A stretch of 64,000 nt of DNA from Marinobacter halophilus (lineage in GTDB: Bacteria; Pseudomonadota; Gammaproteobacteria; Pseudomonadales; Oleiphilaceae), in assembly GCF_003007685.1 (NCBI RefSeq), contig NZ_PXNN01000006.1, forward strand, positions 62,001 through 126,000. The letters are read 5' to 3'. Within the stretch, counting starts at the first letter, position 1, and the number at the start of each line of letters is the position of its first letter. Shown in pieces: positions 1-9,953 of this stretch. Below the pieces are notes generated by a model. That model ran no database searches and had not been told where the DNA came from. It was given only the letters and a program-made list of their open reading frames with translations. A program made the position numbers and the translations under genes.

Positions 1-1086
1 GAAGAACTGGAAGCCGTGGTTACCGAGTTCGGCGACGTGCGCCGTACCGAAATCACCAGCTCCCAGCGTGATCTGACCATCGCGGATCTGATTGATGAAG
101 AAGATCTGGTGGTCACCATTTCTCACAGCGGTTACGCCAAGACCCAGGCCGTTGAAGACTATCAGGCCCAACGCCGTGGTGGTCGCGGTAAGGCGGCTAC
201 GTCAATGAAGGACGAAGACTTCATTGAAAAACTGCTGGTGGCCAACTCCCACGACACCATTCTGTGCTTCTCAAACCGAGGCAAGGTGTACTGGCTGAGA
301 GTGTTCGAGATTCCCCGTGGCAGCCGTGGTTCCCGTGGTCGCCCGATGGTCAACATTCTGCCGTTGGACGAAGACGAACGCATCACTACCTTCCTGCCGG
401 TACGGGATTACCCGGAAGATCAGTTTGTGCTGATGGCGACTTCGGCTGGTGTCGTCAAGAAGACGCCGCTGCCGAATTTCTCGCGTCCGCGCAGCAGCGG
501 CTTGATCGCCCTGAACCTGGACGAAGGCGATACCCTGATCGGTGCAGCCATTACTGATGGCAACGCTGAAATCATGCTGTTCTCCACCGCAGGCAAGGCG
601 GTGCGTTTCCGGGAAGATCAGGTGCGTCCGATGAGCCGGACCGCCCGTGGTGTTCGTGGCATCAAGATGCAAGGCGATCACCATGTGGTGTCGCTGATCA
701 TTCCGCAGGAAGGCGGCGTTCTGTTGACCGCCAGTGAACACGGTTACGGCAAGCGGACTTCTATCGAAGAATTCCCGGCTTACAGTCGCGGCAGCCAGGG
801 CGTTATTGCCATGCAGTGCTCGGACCGTAACGGCAATCTGGTCACCGCTCTGCAGCTGTTTGAAGGCGACGAGATGATGCTGATATCCGACAAGGGCACC
901 CTGGTTAGGACCCGGACGGATGAAGTGTCTGTGCTTAGCCGGAACACTCAGGGTGTACGCCTGATTCGCCTGGCCCAGGAAGATGAGCGACTGGTAGGCG
1001 TTGAGCGTATTGCGGAATCTGATGATGACGGCGTAGACGTAGGCGCAGAAGTCGAGGACGTAGAAGGCGAGGACACCGAAGAATGA
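1..1086 (+). CDS. gyrA: DNA gyrase subunit A, C-terminal part (5' truncated by window edge)
   Basis: The reading frame is open from the first base, so this is the C-terminal end of GyrA, the subunit that cuts and rejoins DNA and wraps it for negative supercoiling. What remains is about 361 residues of the beta-pinwheel wrapping domain. The GyrA-box (QRRGGRGK, bases 169-192) is intact, and several pinwheel repeats of the type 'GxxxR..E.(R/I)..SR...GV' follow. The protein ends in an acidic tail (DVEGEDTEE), usual for gamma-proteobacterial GyrA. The catalytic tyrosine domain lies upstream of the window. Its stop overlaps the serC start by 4 bases (ATGA), indicating translational coupling. Confidence 0.96.
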   Translation, partial: EELEAVVTEFGDVRRTEITSSQRDLTIADLIDEEDLVVTISHSGYAKTQAVEDYQAQRRGGRGKAATSMKDEDFIEKLLVANSHDTILCFSNRGKVYWLRVFEIPRGSRGSRGRPMVNILPLDEDERITTFLPVRDYPEDQFVLMATSAGVVKKTPLPNFSRPRSSGLIALNLDEGDTLIGAAITDGNAEIMLFSTAGKAVRFREDQVRPMSRTARGVRGIKMQGDHHVVSLIIPQEGGVLLTASEHGYGKRTSIEEFPAYSRGSQGVIAMQCSDRNGNLVTALQLFEGDEMMLISDKGTLVRTRTDEVSVLSRNTQGVRLIRLAQEDERLVGVERIAESDDDGVDVGAEVEDVEGEDTEE

Positions 1087-2165
1087 GCAGAGCGTTTAAT
1101 TTCTGTGCCGGTCCGGCTACCTTGCCGGAGGCCGTGCTGAAACAGGCGCGGGATGAAATGCTGGATTGGCGTGGTACCGGTATGTCGGTGATGGAAATGA
1201 GTCACCGCGGTGACGCATTCGTGACCATTGCCGAGACCGCAGAGAAAGACCTGCGGGAACTGGCGGGCGTTTCCGACGACTATGCCGTGTTGTTCATGCA
1301 GGGTGGGGCATCCAGCCAGTTTGCCACCATCCCGCTGAACCTGCTGGGTGACAAGTCCTCTGCCGACTACGTGAACACCGGTATCTGGTCAAAGAAGGCG
1401 ATTGCCGAGGCCAAACGCTATGGCAATGTCAATGTGGTGGCCAGTTCGGAGGACAGTGGCTTTACCACCATCCCGGAACAGTCTGTCTGGACAACCAGCG
1501 CCGAGGCGGCTTATCTGCACTACACCCCGAACGAGACCATTGGTGGCCTGGAATATGATTTTATTCCAGACACCGGAAGCGTGCCGCTGGTGGCGGACAT
1601 GTCTTCTACCATGCTGTCGCGGCCGGTGGATGTTTCAAAGTTCGGTTTGATCTACGCCGGCGCCCAAAAGAACATCGGGCCCTCCGGGCTGGTGGTTGTC
1701 ATCATTCGTAAGGATTTGCTGGGCAGGGCCCGGAAGGAAACCCCAACGATGATGAACTATCAGGTCATGGCTGAAAACGGGTCTATGTACAACACGCCGT
1801 CGACCTACTCCTGGTACCTCGCGGGCCTGGTGTTCCAATGGTTGAAAGCGCAGGGTGGCGTTAAGGCGATGGGGCAGATCAATGCCCGTAAAGCCAAAAA
1901 ATTGTATGACTTCATTGATAACAATGACTTCTACGCCAACCCGATTGATCCCCGTTTCCGCTCTTGGATGAACGTGCCGTTCACGCTGGCAGATGGCGCG
2001 CTGAACGATGAATTTCTCAAGGGCGCCGACGCCCGTGGCTTGCTCAATCTTCAGGGTCATCGCTCTGTCGGTGGTATGCGCGCCAGCATCTATAACGCCA
2101 TGCCAGAGTCGGGTGTGGATGCGCTGATTCAGTATATGGCCGAATTTGCGAAGGAACGGGGCTGA
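1083..2165 (+). CDS. serC: Phosphoserine aminotransferase
   Basis: This PLP enzyme converts 3-phosphohydroxypyruvate and glutamate to phosphoserine in serine synthesis, and also acts in pyridoxine synthesis. The 360-residue length is normal for SerC. The N-terminus (FNFCAGPATLPE) and the PLP-lysine region (GAQKNIGPSG, about residue 196) are characteristic. It lies between gyrA and pheA, as in the Pseudomonas-type aromatic supraoperon. The start overlaps the gyrA stop, and only 2 bases separate its stop from pheA, so the genes are probably co-transcribed. Confidence 0.96.
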   Translation: MSRAFNFCAGPATLPEAVLKQARDEMLDWRGTGMSVMEMSHRGDAFVTIAETAEKDLRELAGVSDDYAVLFMQGGASSQFATIPLNLLGDKSSADYVNTGIWSKKAIAEAKRYGNVNVVASSEDSGFTTIPEQSVWTTSAEAAYLHYTPNETIGGLEYDFIPDTGSVPLVADMSSTMLSRPVDVSKFGLIYAGAQKNIGPSGLVVVIIRKDLLGRARKETPTMMNYQVMAENGSMYNTPSTYSWYLAGLVFQWLKAQGGVKAMGQINARKAKKLYDFIDNNDFYANPIDPRFRSWMNVPFTLADGALNDEFLKGADARGLLNLQGHRSVGGMRASIYNAMPESGVDALIQYMAEFAKERG

Positions 2166-2167
2166 TC

Positions 2168-3265
2168 ATGACAGACGAGAAGACCCGCCTGGGCGAACTT
2201 CGGGACGAAATTGACAGCCTTGATCAGCAGATCATGACGCTGATCAGTGCCCGGGCCAAGTGTGCCCAGGAGGTGGCCCATGTGAAAATGGCCGCCAATC
2301 CCGGTCAGGATGTTTTCTTCTACCGACCGGAGCGGGAAGCCCAGGTACTGCGGCGCATCAAGGAACACAACCCGGGACCGCTTCCGTCCGAAGAGATGGC
2401 TCGGCTATTCCGGGAGATCATGTCGGCCTGCCTGGCGCTTGAAAAACCCATGCACATCGCCTTTCTGGGGCCCGTTGGCACCTTTACTCAGGCGGCTGCA
2501 CTCAAGCATTTTGGTCACTCCGTGATCAGTGTGCCATTGCCGGCCATCGACGCGGTGTTCCGTGAAGTGGAATCCGGCTCGGCTCAATATGGCGTGGTAC
2601 CGGTGGAAAATTCTACCGAAGGCATGGTCAACCACACGCTGGACATGTTTATGTCCTCGCCGCTGAAGATCTGCGGCGAGGTGCAGTTGCGTATACATCA
2701 CCATCTGCTGGTCTCGCCCAAGCACAAAGATCAGGAAATAACCCGTATCTATTCCCATCAGCAGTCTTTTGCCCAGTGCCGACAGTGGCTGGACACGCAC
2801 CGCTACGGCGTAGAGCGAGTAACGGTTTCAAGTAATGCTGAAGCGGCGCGCCGGGCTGGGGAAGAGCCGGGCACGGCGGCGATTGCCGGCGATATGGCCG
2901 CGGAGTTGTATGGTCTGGAAATGCTTTCCAGCAGCATTGAAGACCGGCCGGATAACACCACCCGTTTTCTGATTATCGGGCGGGAAGAAGTGCCGTCCAG
3001 CGGCCAGGACAAGTCGTCGGTTCTGGTGTCCATGCGCAATAAGCCCGGCGCCCTGTACCAGTTGCTTGAGCCGTTCCACCGGCACGGTATCAGTCTGACC
3101 CGGATTGAAACCCGGCCGTCACCGAGTGGTACCTGGGCCTATGTGTTCTATATCGATTTTGAGGGGCACATGGACGATGAACTGGCGCGCACTGTGTTGT
3201 CCGAAGTAGATGAAGAAGCCGTGGAGCTGAAGCGCTTGGGGTCTTACCCCATCGGTGTGCTCTGA
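2168..3265 (+). CDS. pheA: Bifunctional chorismate mutase / prephenate dehydratase (P-protein)
   Basis: The protein makes prephenate from chorismate and then phenylpyruvate, the committed steps to phenylalanine. At 365 residues it has an AroQ-type chorismate mutase (residues about 5-90, LRDEIDSLDQQIMTLISAR), a prephenate dehydratase domain starting near residue 95 (IAFLGPVGTFTQAAA) with the NSTEG motif, and a C-terminal ACT domain (NKPGALYQLLEPF, then the ESRP-like IETRPS) that normally mediates feedback inhibition by phenylalanine. It sits in the serC-pheA-hisC-tyrA/aroA run; tyrosine synthesis is carried by the separate TyrA downstream. Confidence 0.96.
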   Translation: MTDEKTRLGELRDEIDSLDQQIMTLISARAKCAQEVAHVKMAANPGQDVFFYRPEREAQVLRRIKEHNPGPLPSEEMARLFREIMSACLALEKPMHIAFLGPVGTFTQAAALKHFGHSVISVPLPAIDAVFREVESGSAQYGVVPVENSTEGMVNHTLDMFMSSPLKICGEVQLRIHHHLLVSPKHKDQEITRIYSHQQSFAQCRQWLDTHRYGVERVTVSSNAEAARRAGEEPGTAAIAGDMAAELYGLEMLSSSIEDRPDNTTRFLIIGREEVPSSGQDKSSVLVSMRNKPGALYQLLEPFHRHGISLTRIETRPSPSGTWAYVFYIDFEGHMDDELARTVLSEVDEEAVELKRLGSYPIGVL

Positions 3266-3297
3266 GCCCAGACAGATCTGATCCAGAGGAGCGTTGA

Positions 3298-4422
3298 ATG
3301 GCAGTGAACTACCAGAGTCTTGCGGTAAAAGGTGTTCAGGCTCTGTCTCCTTACCAGCCGGGCAAGCCCATTGAGGAGCTTGCCCGGGAGCTGGGGTTGA
3401 ATCCCGCGGAGATTATCAAACTGGCCAGCAATGAAAACCCTCTGGGGCCTAGTAAATTGGCTCTGGCGGCGGCTCGTAAGGCGCTGGATGAGCTGTGCCT
3501 GTACCCGGACGGTAACGGATTTGATCTGAAGCAAGCTCTGGCCAATCGGTTTGGTGTCGCCATGAACCAGATCACCCTGGGCAACGGCTCCAACGATGTG
3601 CTGGAAGTGATCGCACGCTGCTTTGCCGACAGCGACAGCGAGGTGGTGTTTTCCCAGTACGCTTTTGCGGTTTATCCCATCGTTACCCAGGCCATCGGTG
3701 CCCGAGGCATTGCGGTGCCGGCGAAAGAGTGGGGCCATGATCTGGATGCCATGTCGGCAGCAATTACCGAGCGCACCAAGCTGGTGTTCGTGGCGAACCC
3801 GAACAACCCGACCGGCACGGTGCACAGGGCAGACGCCATTGAGGCGTTTCTGGATCGCGTTCCGGAGCAGGTGCTGGTGGTTCTGGATGAAGCCTACTGC
3901 GAATATCTGACTGGCGAAGAGTACCCGGACGGCATCAAGCTACTGGGCCGTTACCCGAACCTGATTGTATGCCGTACGTTCTCCAAGGCCTGGGGCCTGG
4001 CCGCGTTGCGGGTAGGCTACAGTCTCAGCTCTCCGGAAATAGCCGATGTGCTGAACCGGGTGCGACAGCCATTTAACGTAGATTCGGTTGCGCTGGCCGC
4101 GGCAACGGCGGTTCTGAATGATGAAGCCTATCTGAACCGTTCCCGTGAGGTTAATACAGCCGGTTTGCGCCAGCTCGCCGACGGTTTTGACCGTATGGGT
4201 TTGCCCTATATTCCGTCTGCCGGCAACTTTATCGCGGTTGAAGTGGGCGAGCGGGCTGCCGGTATCTATCAGTCATTGCTGGCTCATGGTGTAATTGTCC
4301 GTCCTGTTGCCGGTTACGGTATGCCGCGCCATCTGCGGGTGTCGGTTGGTCTGCCAGAAGAGAACGAGCGCTTTCTCGATGCTCTTGCCCAGTCACTGGT
4401 AGCTGCCGGGCAGGGGGGTTGA
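3298..4422 (+). CDS. hisC: Histidinol-phosphate aminotransferase (HisC2-type, possibly also aromatic aminotransferase)
   Basis: A class I/II PLP aminotransferase of 374 residues that converts imidazole-acetol phosphate to histidinol phosphate. The pattern LASNENPLGPS near the N-terminus, the NPNNPTG motif (about residue 163) and the PLP-lysine segment FSKAWGLAALRVGY (about residue 227) are typical of HisC. The position between pheA and tyrA, away from any his operon, is that of the Pseudomonas HisHb/HisC2 form. That form is thought to serve aromatic as well as histidine transamination; the double role is inferred from context. Its stop is one base before the next start. Confidence 0.93.
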   Translation: MAVNYQSLAVKGVQALSPYQPGKPIEELARELGLNPAEIIKLASNENPLGPSKLALAAARKALDELCLYPDGNGFDLKQALANRFGVAMNQITLGNGSNDVLEVIARCFADSDSEVVFSQYAFAVYPIVTQAIGARGIAVPAKEWGHDLDAMSAAITERTKLVFVANPNNPTGTVHRADAIEAFLDRVPEQVLVVLDEAYCEYLTGEEYPDGIKLLGRYPNLIVCRTFSKAWGLAALRVGYSLSSPEIADVLNRVRQPFNVDSVALAAATAVLNDEAYLNRSREVNTAGLRQLADGFDRMGLPYIPSAGNFIAVEVGERAAGIYQSLLAHGVIVRPVAGYGMPRHLRVSVGLPEENERFLDALAQSLVAAGQGG

Positions 4423-4423
4423 C

Positions 4424-6652
4424 GTGGCAGATCGCCTGCCGCCGTTCAGGCGCGTGGCCATCATTGGTCTTGGATTGATCGGTGGTTCGTTGGCCAGTGC
4501 CATTCGCAAGCACCAGCTGGCGGGCACGGTCACCGGTTTTGATCAAAGAGCGGACGAACTAGCCCTGGGTGTTAGCCTCGGGGTTATTGATGAAGCTGCG
4601 CCCAGCCTGGAGCAGGCTGTTAAAGGCAGTGATCTGGTGGTGCTGGCGGTACCGGTACGGGCAACGCGTGAGGTGCTGGAGCAGATCCGGCCGTGGCTGG
4701 GGCCCGAGGCGGTGCTGTCAGATGTGGGTAGCACCAAGTCCAGCTTTGTCGCCGACGTTGAAGTCGTCTTTGGTGAGCTTTCCCCAAGAGTGATCCCGGG
4801 TCACCCGATTGCTGGCTCTGAGAAAAGCGGCATACGCGCTGCAAACCCGGAGTTGTTTGCCAATCATAAGGTGATCCTGACTCCGGCTGACAATGCCGAT
4901 GCGGTCAGCGTGGCGCGTTTGAAAGCTCTGTGGGAGGGCACCGGCGCAACTGTGCTAACCATGTCGGTGGCCTACCACGATGAAGTGTTGGCCGCCACCA
5001 GTCATCTGCCACACCTTATTGCGTTCTCTCTGGTCGACACGCTGGCCGGCGAAGACGAAAATATGGACATTTTCCGGTACGCGGCCGGCGGGTTCCGGGA
5101 TTTTACCCGAATTGCCGCCAGTGATCCGGTGATGTGGCATGATATTTTTCTGTCAAACCGCGACGCTGTGTTGCGTGTGATTGACCATTTTACTCAGGAC
5201 CTGGGCCAGCTACGAAGTGCCATTGCCAGCGGTGATGGCGCTACCTTGCTCCGGGTTTTCAGTCGCGCCAAAGCGGCGCGGGAACACTTTTCGAAGATGC
5301 TTTCAGGGCAGGCGTACGTGACCAACAACAGTGATCAGCAGGTTATCTTTCATATGCAGCCCGGCGGTTCCGTTCGTGGCGATATTCGGGTTCCGGGCGA
5401 CAAGTCTATGTCTCACCGATCCATCATGCTGGGTGCCCTGGGAGAAGGGATTACCGAGGTTAAAGGGTTTCTTGAAGGCGAAGACAGCCTCGCAACTCTG
5501 CAGGCGTTCCGGGATATGGGCGTGACCATTGAAGGGCCGGAAGACGGTTTTGTCCGCATTCATGGCGTTGGTCTGCACGGCTTGCAGGCCCCGCGCGGCC
5601 CGCTGTATCTGGGTAACTCCGGTACCGCCATGCGCTTGTTTTCGGGTTTGCTGGCAGCACAGCCGTTTGATTCCGAACTGACCGGCGATGCCAGTCTGTC
5701 CAAGCGACCGATGGGCCGGGTTGTTGATCCGCTGCGCGCTATGGGTGCGGTGATTGATGCCGCTGAGGCCGGCCGGCCCCCTTTAAAGATCCGGGGCGGG
5801 CAAGCGCTCACGGGTATCCATTATGATATGCCGGTGGCCAGCGCTCAGGTCAAATCCTGTTTGCTGCTGGCGGGCCTCTACGCCGAAGGCGTCACCTCGG
5901 TCACCGAACCTGCGCCGACTCGTGATCATACCGAGCGCATGCTGGCAGGTTTCGGCTACCACGTGCACCGGGATGGCCCGACCGCCAGTGTCACCGGTGG
6001 TGGCAAGCTTGCGGCTGGTACTATTGATGTGCCAGCGGACATTTCGTCAGCTGCGTTTTTTCTGGTAGCGGCCAGTATTGCGCCGGATTCTGACCTGACT
6101 TTGCGCCATGTCGGTATGAACCCGACCCGCGTGGGTATCATTAATATCCTTCGTCAGATGGGCGCCAACATCGAAGTGCTCGAAGAGCGCGTGATTGGTG
6201 GTGAGCCGGTGGCGGATTTGCGAGTCCGTTCTGCCGACTTGCAGGGTATCGATATACCAGAAGATCAGGTGCCGCTGGCGATCGACGAGTTCCCGGTACT
6301 GTTCATCGCCGCAACTTGCGCCAAGGGGCGTACCGTGCTTCGAGGCGCTGAGGAGCTGCGCGTCAAAGAAAGTGATCGCATTCAGGTCATGGCCGACGGC
6401 CTGTCCGCACTGGGTGTTGAAACCACGGTGACAGCTGACGGCATTATCATTGAAGGCGGTCAGACAATCGGTGGCGGCACCGTTGAAAGCCATGAGGATC
6501 ATCGAATCTCGATGTCGTTTGCGATTGCTTCACTGCGGGCAACGGGCCCGATCATTATTAACGATTGCTCCAACGTCGCCACTTCATTCCCGGGTTTTGT
6601 CGAGTTGGCACAACAGACAGGTATTCTTATCAGTACAGAAGGCACTTCCTGA
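4424..6652 (+). CDS. tyrA-aroA: Fused prephenate dehydrogenase (TyrA) and EPSP synthase (AroA)
   Basis: A 742-residue fusion of two enzymes on either side of chorismate. Residues about 1-295 are an NAD(P)-dependent prephenate/arogenate dehydrogenase with the Rossmann motif [12 protein letters not shown] and the [11 protein letters not shown] segment. Residues about 308-742 are 3-phosphoshikimate 1-carboxyvinyltransferase, with [19 protein letters not shown] and the C-terminal ESDR and EDHRI motifs. Translation starts at GTG 4424, one base after the hisC stop. The fusion is known from Pseudomonas and related genera, where it is called tyrAc-aroF or tyrA/aroA. The last base is shared with the cmk start codon. 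Confidence 0.95.
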   Translation: MADRLPPFRRVAIIGLGLIGGSLASAIRKHQLAGTVTGFDQRADELALGVSLGVIDEAAPSLEQAVKGSDLVVLAVPVRATREVLEQIRPWLGPEAVLSDVGSTKSSFVADVEVVFGELSPRVIPGHPIAGSEKSGIRAANPELFANHKVILTPADNADAVSVARLKALWEGTGATVLTMSVAYHDEVLAATSHLPHLIAFSLVDTLAGEDENMDIFRYAAGGFRDFTRIAASDPVMWHDIFLSNRDAVLRVIDHFTQDLGQLRSAIASGDGATLLRVFSRAKAAREHFSKMLSGQAYVTNNSDQQVIFHMQPGGSVRGDIRVPGDKSMSHRSIMLGALGEGITEVKGFLEGEDSLATLQAFRDMGVTIEGPEDGFVRIHGVGLHGLQAPRGPLYLGNSGTAMRLFSGLLAAQPFDSELTGDASLSKRPMGRVVDPLRAMGAVIDAAEAGRPPLKIRGGQALTGIHYDMPVASAQVKSCLLLAGLYAEGVTSVTEPAPTRDHTERMLAGFGYHVHRDGPTASVTGGGKLAAGTIDVPADISSAAFFLVAASIAPDSDLTLRHVGMNPTRVGIINILRQMGANIEVLEERVIGGEPVADLRVRSADLQGIDIPEDQVPLAIDEFPVLFIAATCAKGRTVLRGAEELRVKESDRIQVMADGLSALGVETTVTADGIIIEGGQTIGGGTVESHEDHRISMSFAIASLRATGPIIINDCSNVATSFPGFVELAQQTGILISTEGTS

Positions 6653-7332
6653 TGGTGGATAGTAAGGCGCCGGTCATCGCTGTTGATGGTCCGGGTGGAT
6701 CCGGCAAAGGCACGATAACCCAGATGCTGGCCCGGAAACTGGGCTGGCATTTGCTGGACAGCGGGGCGCTCTATCGGTTGACGGCGCTGGCTGCCCAGCG
6801 CCAGGGTGTGTCACTGCAAGACGAATCAGGACTGGTGGACGTTGCTGCGACGCTTGATGTGGCGTTTGAACCGACCGAAGCCGGTCGGCCGGTCCGGGTG
6901 GTGCTGGCAGGGGAGGACGTGACTTCTGAAATCCGAACCGAGACCTGCGGCGATAATGCCTCCCGCGTTGCTGTCATGCAGCCGGTTCGGGATGCGCTAC
7001 TGCAGCGTCAGCGGGATTTCCGGCGGTCCCCCGGGCTGGTAGCAGACGGTCGTGACATGGGAACGGTGGTGTTTCCCGATGCGCCGGTAAAGATTTTTCT
7101 GACGGCCAGCGCGGAAGAACGGGCCCGACGCCGGTACAATCAGTTGAAGGAAGCGGGGGTCGATGTTAACATTGACGCCGTTTTAGACGAGATACGGGTA
7201 CGCGATGAGCGGGATACGAACCGTTCTGCTGCCCCTCTCAAGCCTGCGGATGATGCGCAAGTCATTGATTCTACGGGTTTGAGTATAGAAGAGGTGCTAG
7301 ACAGGTGTATGGCCACAGCAGGTCAGGCCTGA
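6652..7332 (+). CDS. cmk: Cytidylate kinase
   Basis: Phosphorylates CMP and dCMP. The 226-residue protein starts at ATG 6652, whose first base is the last base of the aroA stop (TGATG). A longer in-frame upstream start would run back into aroA and add residues unlike the family. The P-loop is [10 protein letters not shown], followed by the CMP-binding region LDSGALYR; the LID-type stretch RDERDTNR is near the C-terminus. The order cmk-rpsA-ihfB is conserved across gammaproteobacteria. Confidence 0.96.
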   Translation: MVDSKAPVIAVDGPGGSGKGTITQMLARKLGWHLLDSGALYRLTALAAQRQGVSLQDESGLVDVAATLDVAFEPTEAGRPVRVVLAGEDVTSEIRTETCGDNASRVAVMQPVRDALLQRQRDFRRSPGLVADGRDMGTVVFPDAPVKIFLTASAEERARRRYNQLKEAGVDVNIDAVLDEIRVRDERDTNRSAAPLKPADDAQVIDSTGLSIEEVLDRCMATAGQA

Positions 7333-7463
7333 CTACACCTTTTTGTCGTAGAAAGGCCGGAAACAGCGTAAATTTGCCAGCCGCTGGCTGATTCCGGAAA
7401 TTATTAACAGACCGTGTTGCTGGTGGCACGGAGCACACTTGCGTTGATCAAATAGGGCACATA

Positions 7464-9155
7464 ATGAGCGAGAGCTTTGCGGATCTTTTCGAAGAAAGTT
7501 TGAAAGAAATCGATATGCAACCGGGTTCCATCGTCCAGGGAACCATCGTTGATATCGATAACGACTGGGTCACCGTTAACGCCGGGCTTAAGTCCGAAGG
7601 CGTTATCCCCGCCTCCCAGTTCCTGAACGAAAAAGGCGAGATGGAAGTTAACATCGGCGACGTTGTCGACGTGGCTCTCGAAGCAGTTGAAGACGGTTTC
7701 GGCGAAACCCGTCTGTCCCGTGAGAAGGCCAAGCGCGCTGAAGCATGGAAGGTACTCGAGAAGTCCTTCGAAGCTGAAGAAGTGGTTAAAGGCATCATTA
7801 ATGGCAAGGTCAAAGGTGGTTTCACTGTTGATCTGGCCGGTATCCGTGCCTTCCTGCCAGGCTCCCTGGTAGACGTTCGTCCGGTTCGCGACACTGCGCA
7901 CCTGGAGAACAAAGAGCTCGAATTCAAGGTTATCAAGCTGGACCAGAAGCGTAACAACGTGGTTGTTTCCCGCCGCGCCGTTCTGGAAGCTGAAAACAGC
8001 GAGCAACGTGAAGCTCTGCTGGAAACCCTGACTGAAGGTCTGGAAATTAAAGGTATCGTCAAGAACCTGACCGACTACGGCGCGTTCGTAGATCTGGGTG
8101 GTGTTGACGGCCTGCTGCACATTACCGATATGGCTTGGAAGCGCATCAAGCATCCGAGCGAAATCGTGAATGTGGGCGACGAAATCAACGTTAAAGTTCT
8201 GAAGTTTGACCGTGAGCGCAACCGTGTTTCGCTGGGTCTGAAACAGCTGGGCGAAGATCCCTGGGTTGAAATCAAGGCTCGTTACCCGGAAAGCGCCCGC
8301 GTTACTGCTCGCGTAACCAACCTGACAGACTACGGCTGCTTCGCCGAGCTGGAAGAGGGTGTTGAAGGTCTGGTTCACGTATCCGAAATGGATTGGACCA
8401 ACAAGAACATTCATCCGTCCAAGGTTGTTCAGGTAGGCGACGAAGTTGAAGTGATGATCCTGGATATCGACGAAGAGCGTCGTCGTATTTCTCTGGGTAT
8501 CAAGCAGTGCGTCTCCAATCCGTGGGAAGACTTCTCCGGCAACTTCAACAAGGGCGACCGTATCGCCGGTAAGATCAAGTCAATCACTGACTTCGGTATC
8601 TTCATCGGTCTGGATGGTGGCATCGACGGTCTGGTTCACCTGTCCGATATCAGCTGGAACGATACTGGCGAAGAAGCCGTCCGTGAATACAAGAAGGGTG
8701 ACGAAGTTGAAACCGTCATCCTGTCTGTTGATCCCGAGCGTGAGCGTATCTCCCTGGGTATCAAGCAGCTTGAAAGCGATCCGTTTGCCGAGTTCGTTCA
8801 GCTGAACGACAAAGGCTCCATCGTTAAGGGCACCGTATCTGCGGTTGACGCCAAAGGCGCCACCATCGCCCTGAACGAAGAAGTCGAAGCGGTACTGAAA
8901 GCGTCTGAAATCAGCCGTGACCGTGTTGAAGACGCACGTAACGTTCTGAAGGAAGGCGAAGAAGTCGAAGCCAAGATCATCAGCATCGATCGCAAGAATC
9001 GCGTTATCAACCTGTCGGTCAAGTCCAAAGATGTTGAGGATGACAAACAGGCTCTGGATACCGTACGCACCAAGACTGCAGAATCCTCTGGCGCCACCAC
9101 CATTGGCGACCTGATCAAGGAACAGATGCAGCAGCAGAACGCCAACAAGGATTAA
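7464..9155 (+). CDS. rpsA: 30S ribosomal protein S1
   Basis: S1 recruits mRNA to the 30S subunit. The 563-residue protein contains six S1/OB-fold repeats; clear examples begin at [76 protein letters not shown] and [14 protein letters not shown]. The length matches E. coli S1 (557). A 131-base gap after cmk leaves room for its own promoter. A strong intrinsic terminator follows at 9171-9202. Confidence 0.98.
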   Translation: MSESFADLFEESLKEIDMQPGSIVQGTIVDIDNDWVTVNAGLKSEGVIPASQFLNEKGEMEVNIGDVVDVALEAVEDGFGETRLSREKAKRAEAWKVLEKSFEAEEVVKGIINGKVKGGFTVDLAGIRAFLPGSLVDVRPVRDTAHLENKELEFKVIKLDQKRNNVVVSRRAVLEAENSEQREALLETLTEGLEIKGIVKNLTDYGAFVDLGGVDGLLHITDMAWKRIKHPSEIVNVGDEINVKVLKFDRERNRVSLGLKQLGEDPWVEIKARYPESARVTARVTNLTDYGCFAELEEGVEGLVHVSEMDWTNKNIHPSKVVQVGDEVEVMILDIDEERRRISLGIKQCVSNPWEDFSGNFNKGDRIAGKIKSITDFGIFIGLDGGIDGLVHLSDISWNDTGEEAVREYKKGDEVETVILSVDPERERISLGIKQLESDPFAEFVQLNDKGSIVKGTVSAVDAKGATIALNEEVEAVLKASEISRDRVEDARNVLKEGEEVEAKIISIDRKNRVINLSVKSKDVEDDKQALDTVRTKTAESSGATTIGDLIKEQMQQQNANKD

Positions 9156-9170
9156 ATTCCGGTTGGTATC

Positions 9171-9202
9171 AAAAAAACGGGCTCTAAGAGCCCGTTTTTT
9201 TT
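9171..9202 (+). terminator. Rho-independent terminator of rpsA
   Basis: A perfect stem ACGGGCTC / GAGCCCGT with a short TAA-type loop, preceded by an A tract and followed by eight T residues, 15 bases after the rpsA stop. Confidence 0.93.
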
Positions 9203-9286
9203 GTGTTTTTTTCTGGTTTGGCTAAACTAGAGGCAACGGTTTCCGTTAAACGACAGCGGAATAATAATGACAGAGGGAAAAGCCTC

Positions 9287-9583
9287 ATGACGAAATCCGA
9301 ACTGGTTGAGCTGATAGCGTCGAAGCAGACACAGCTCTCCGTAAAAGATGTTGAGTTGGCGGTGAAGACCGTGATTGAGCATATGTCTCAGGCTCTTGCA
9401 GATGGGCAGCGAATTGAGATCAGGGGATTTGGCAGCTTTTCCCTTCATCACCGGGCGGCGCGCACGGGTCGCAATCCGAAAACCGGAGAGGCAGTGCAGT
9501 TGCCAGCAAAATTTGTTCCGCACTTTAAACCTGGAAAGGAATTGCGGGAACAAGTGAATGACAGCCTGAAAAAGGGTTTCTGA
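9287..9583 (+). CDS. ihfB: Integration host factor subunit beta
   Basis: A 98-residue HU/IHF-family DNA-bending protein that pairs with IhfA. The start [12 protein letters not shown] matches the family; a longer in-frame start at 9203 would run back into the rpsA terminator and is rejected. The diagnostic signature [20 protein letters not shown] covers the DNA-intercalating beta-arm, followed by NPKTGEAV. It has its usual place after rpsA, separated by the terminator, so it probably has its own promoter. Confidence 0.97.
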   Translation: MTKSELVELIASKQTQLSVKDVELAVKTVIEHMSQALADGQRIEIRGFGSFSLHHRAARTGRNPKTGEAVQLPAKFVPHFKPGKELREQVNDSLKKGF

Positions 9584-9650
9584 CCCAGGTTCTGTTCTTG
9601 TATAACGGAACCATATTATCGGACATTATGCCGTCTGGAGCGACTACGAC

Positions 9651-9953
9651 ATGGCAGGCCTGCAGAAGATATTGATCATCGTACTGGTGCTGGCTTTGAT
9701 TCTCCTGGCGCTGGTGTTTTCTTTGAATAATCAGATGGCGGTTTCACTCAACTTCCTTTTGTTTGAAACGCAGCCTCATGGCGTTGCCGTCTGGATTATC
9801 ATGTCCTTTGTGATTGGAGCACTGTTTGGCGTGCTGATCGCATTATTGGCAACGTTCCGCACATCGGTGTCAAGACGCCATCTCAAGAAAAAACTTGAAC
9901 GTACCGAGCAGGCATTAGAGAAAACCAAGGCACAGAACGACCGGGCACTTTGA
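9651..9953 (+). CDS. lapA: Lipopolysaccharide assembly protein A (LapA domain)
   Basis: A 100-residue inner-membrane protein with two transmembrane helices (about residues 7-24, IIVLVLALILLALVFSL, and 44-65, VWIIMSFVIGALFGVLIALL) and a basic coiled-coil tail, matching LapA/YciS. In E. coli, LapA and LapB control stability of the LpxC deacetylase and LPS synthesis. It overlaps the lapB start (TGATG), so the two are translationally coupled. Confidence 0.9.
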   Translation: MAGLQKILIIVLVLALILLALVFSLNNQMAVSLNFLLFETQPHGVAVWIIMSFVIGALFGVLIALLATFRTSVSRRHLKKKLERTEQALEKTKAQNDRAL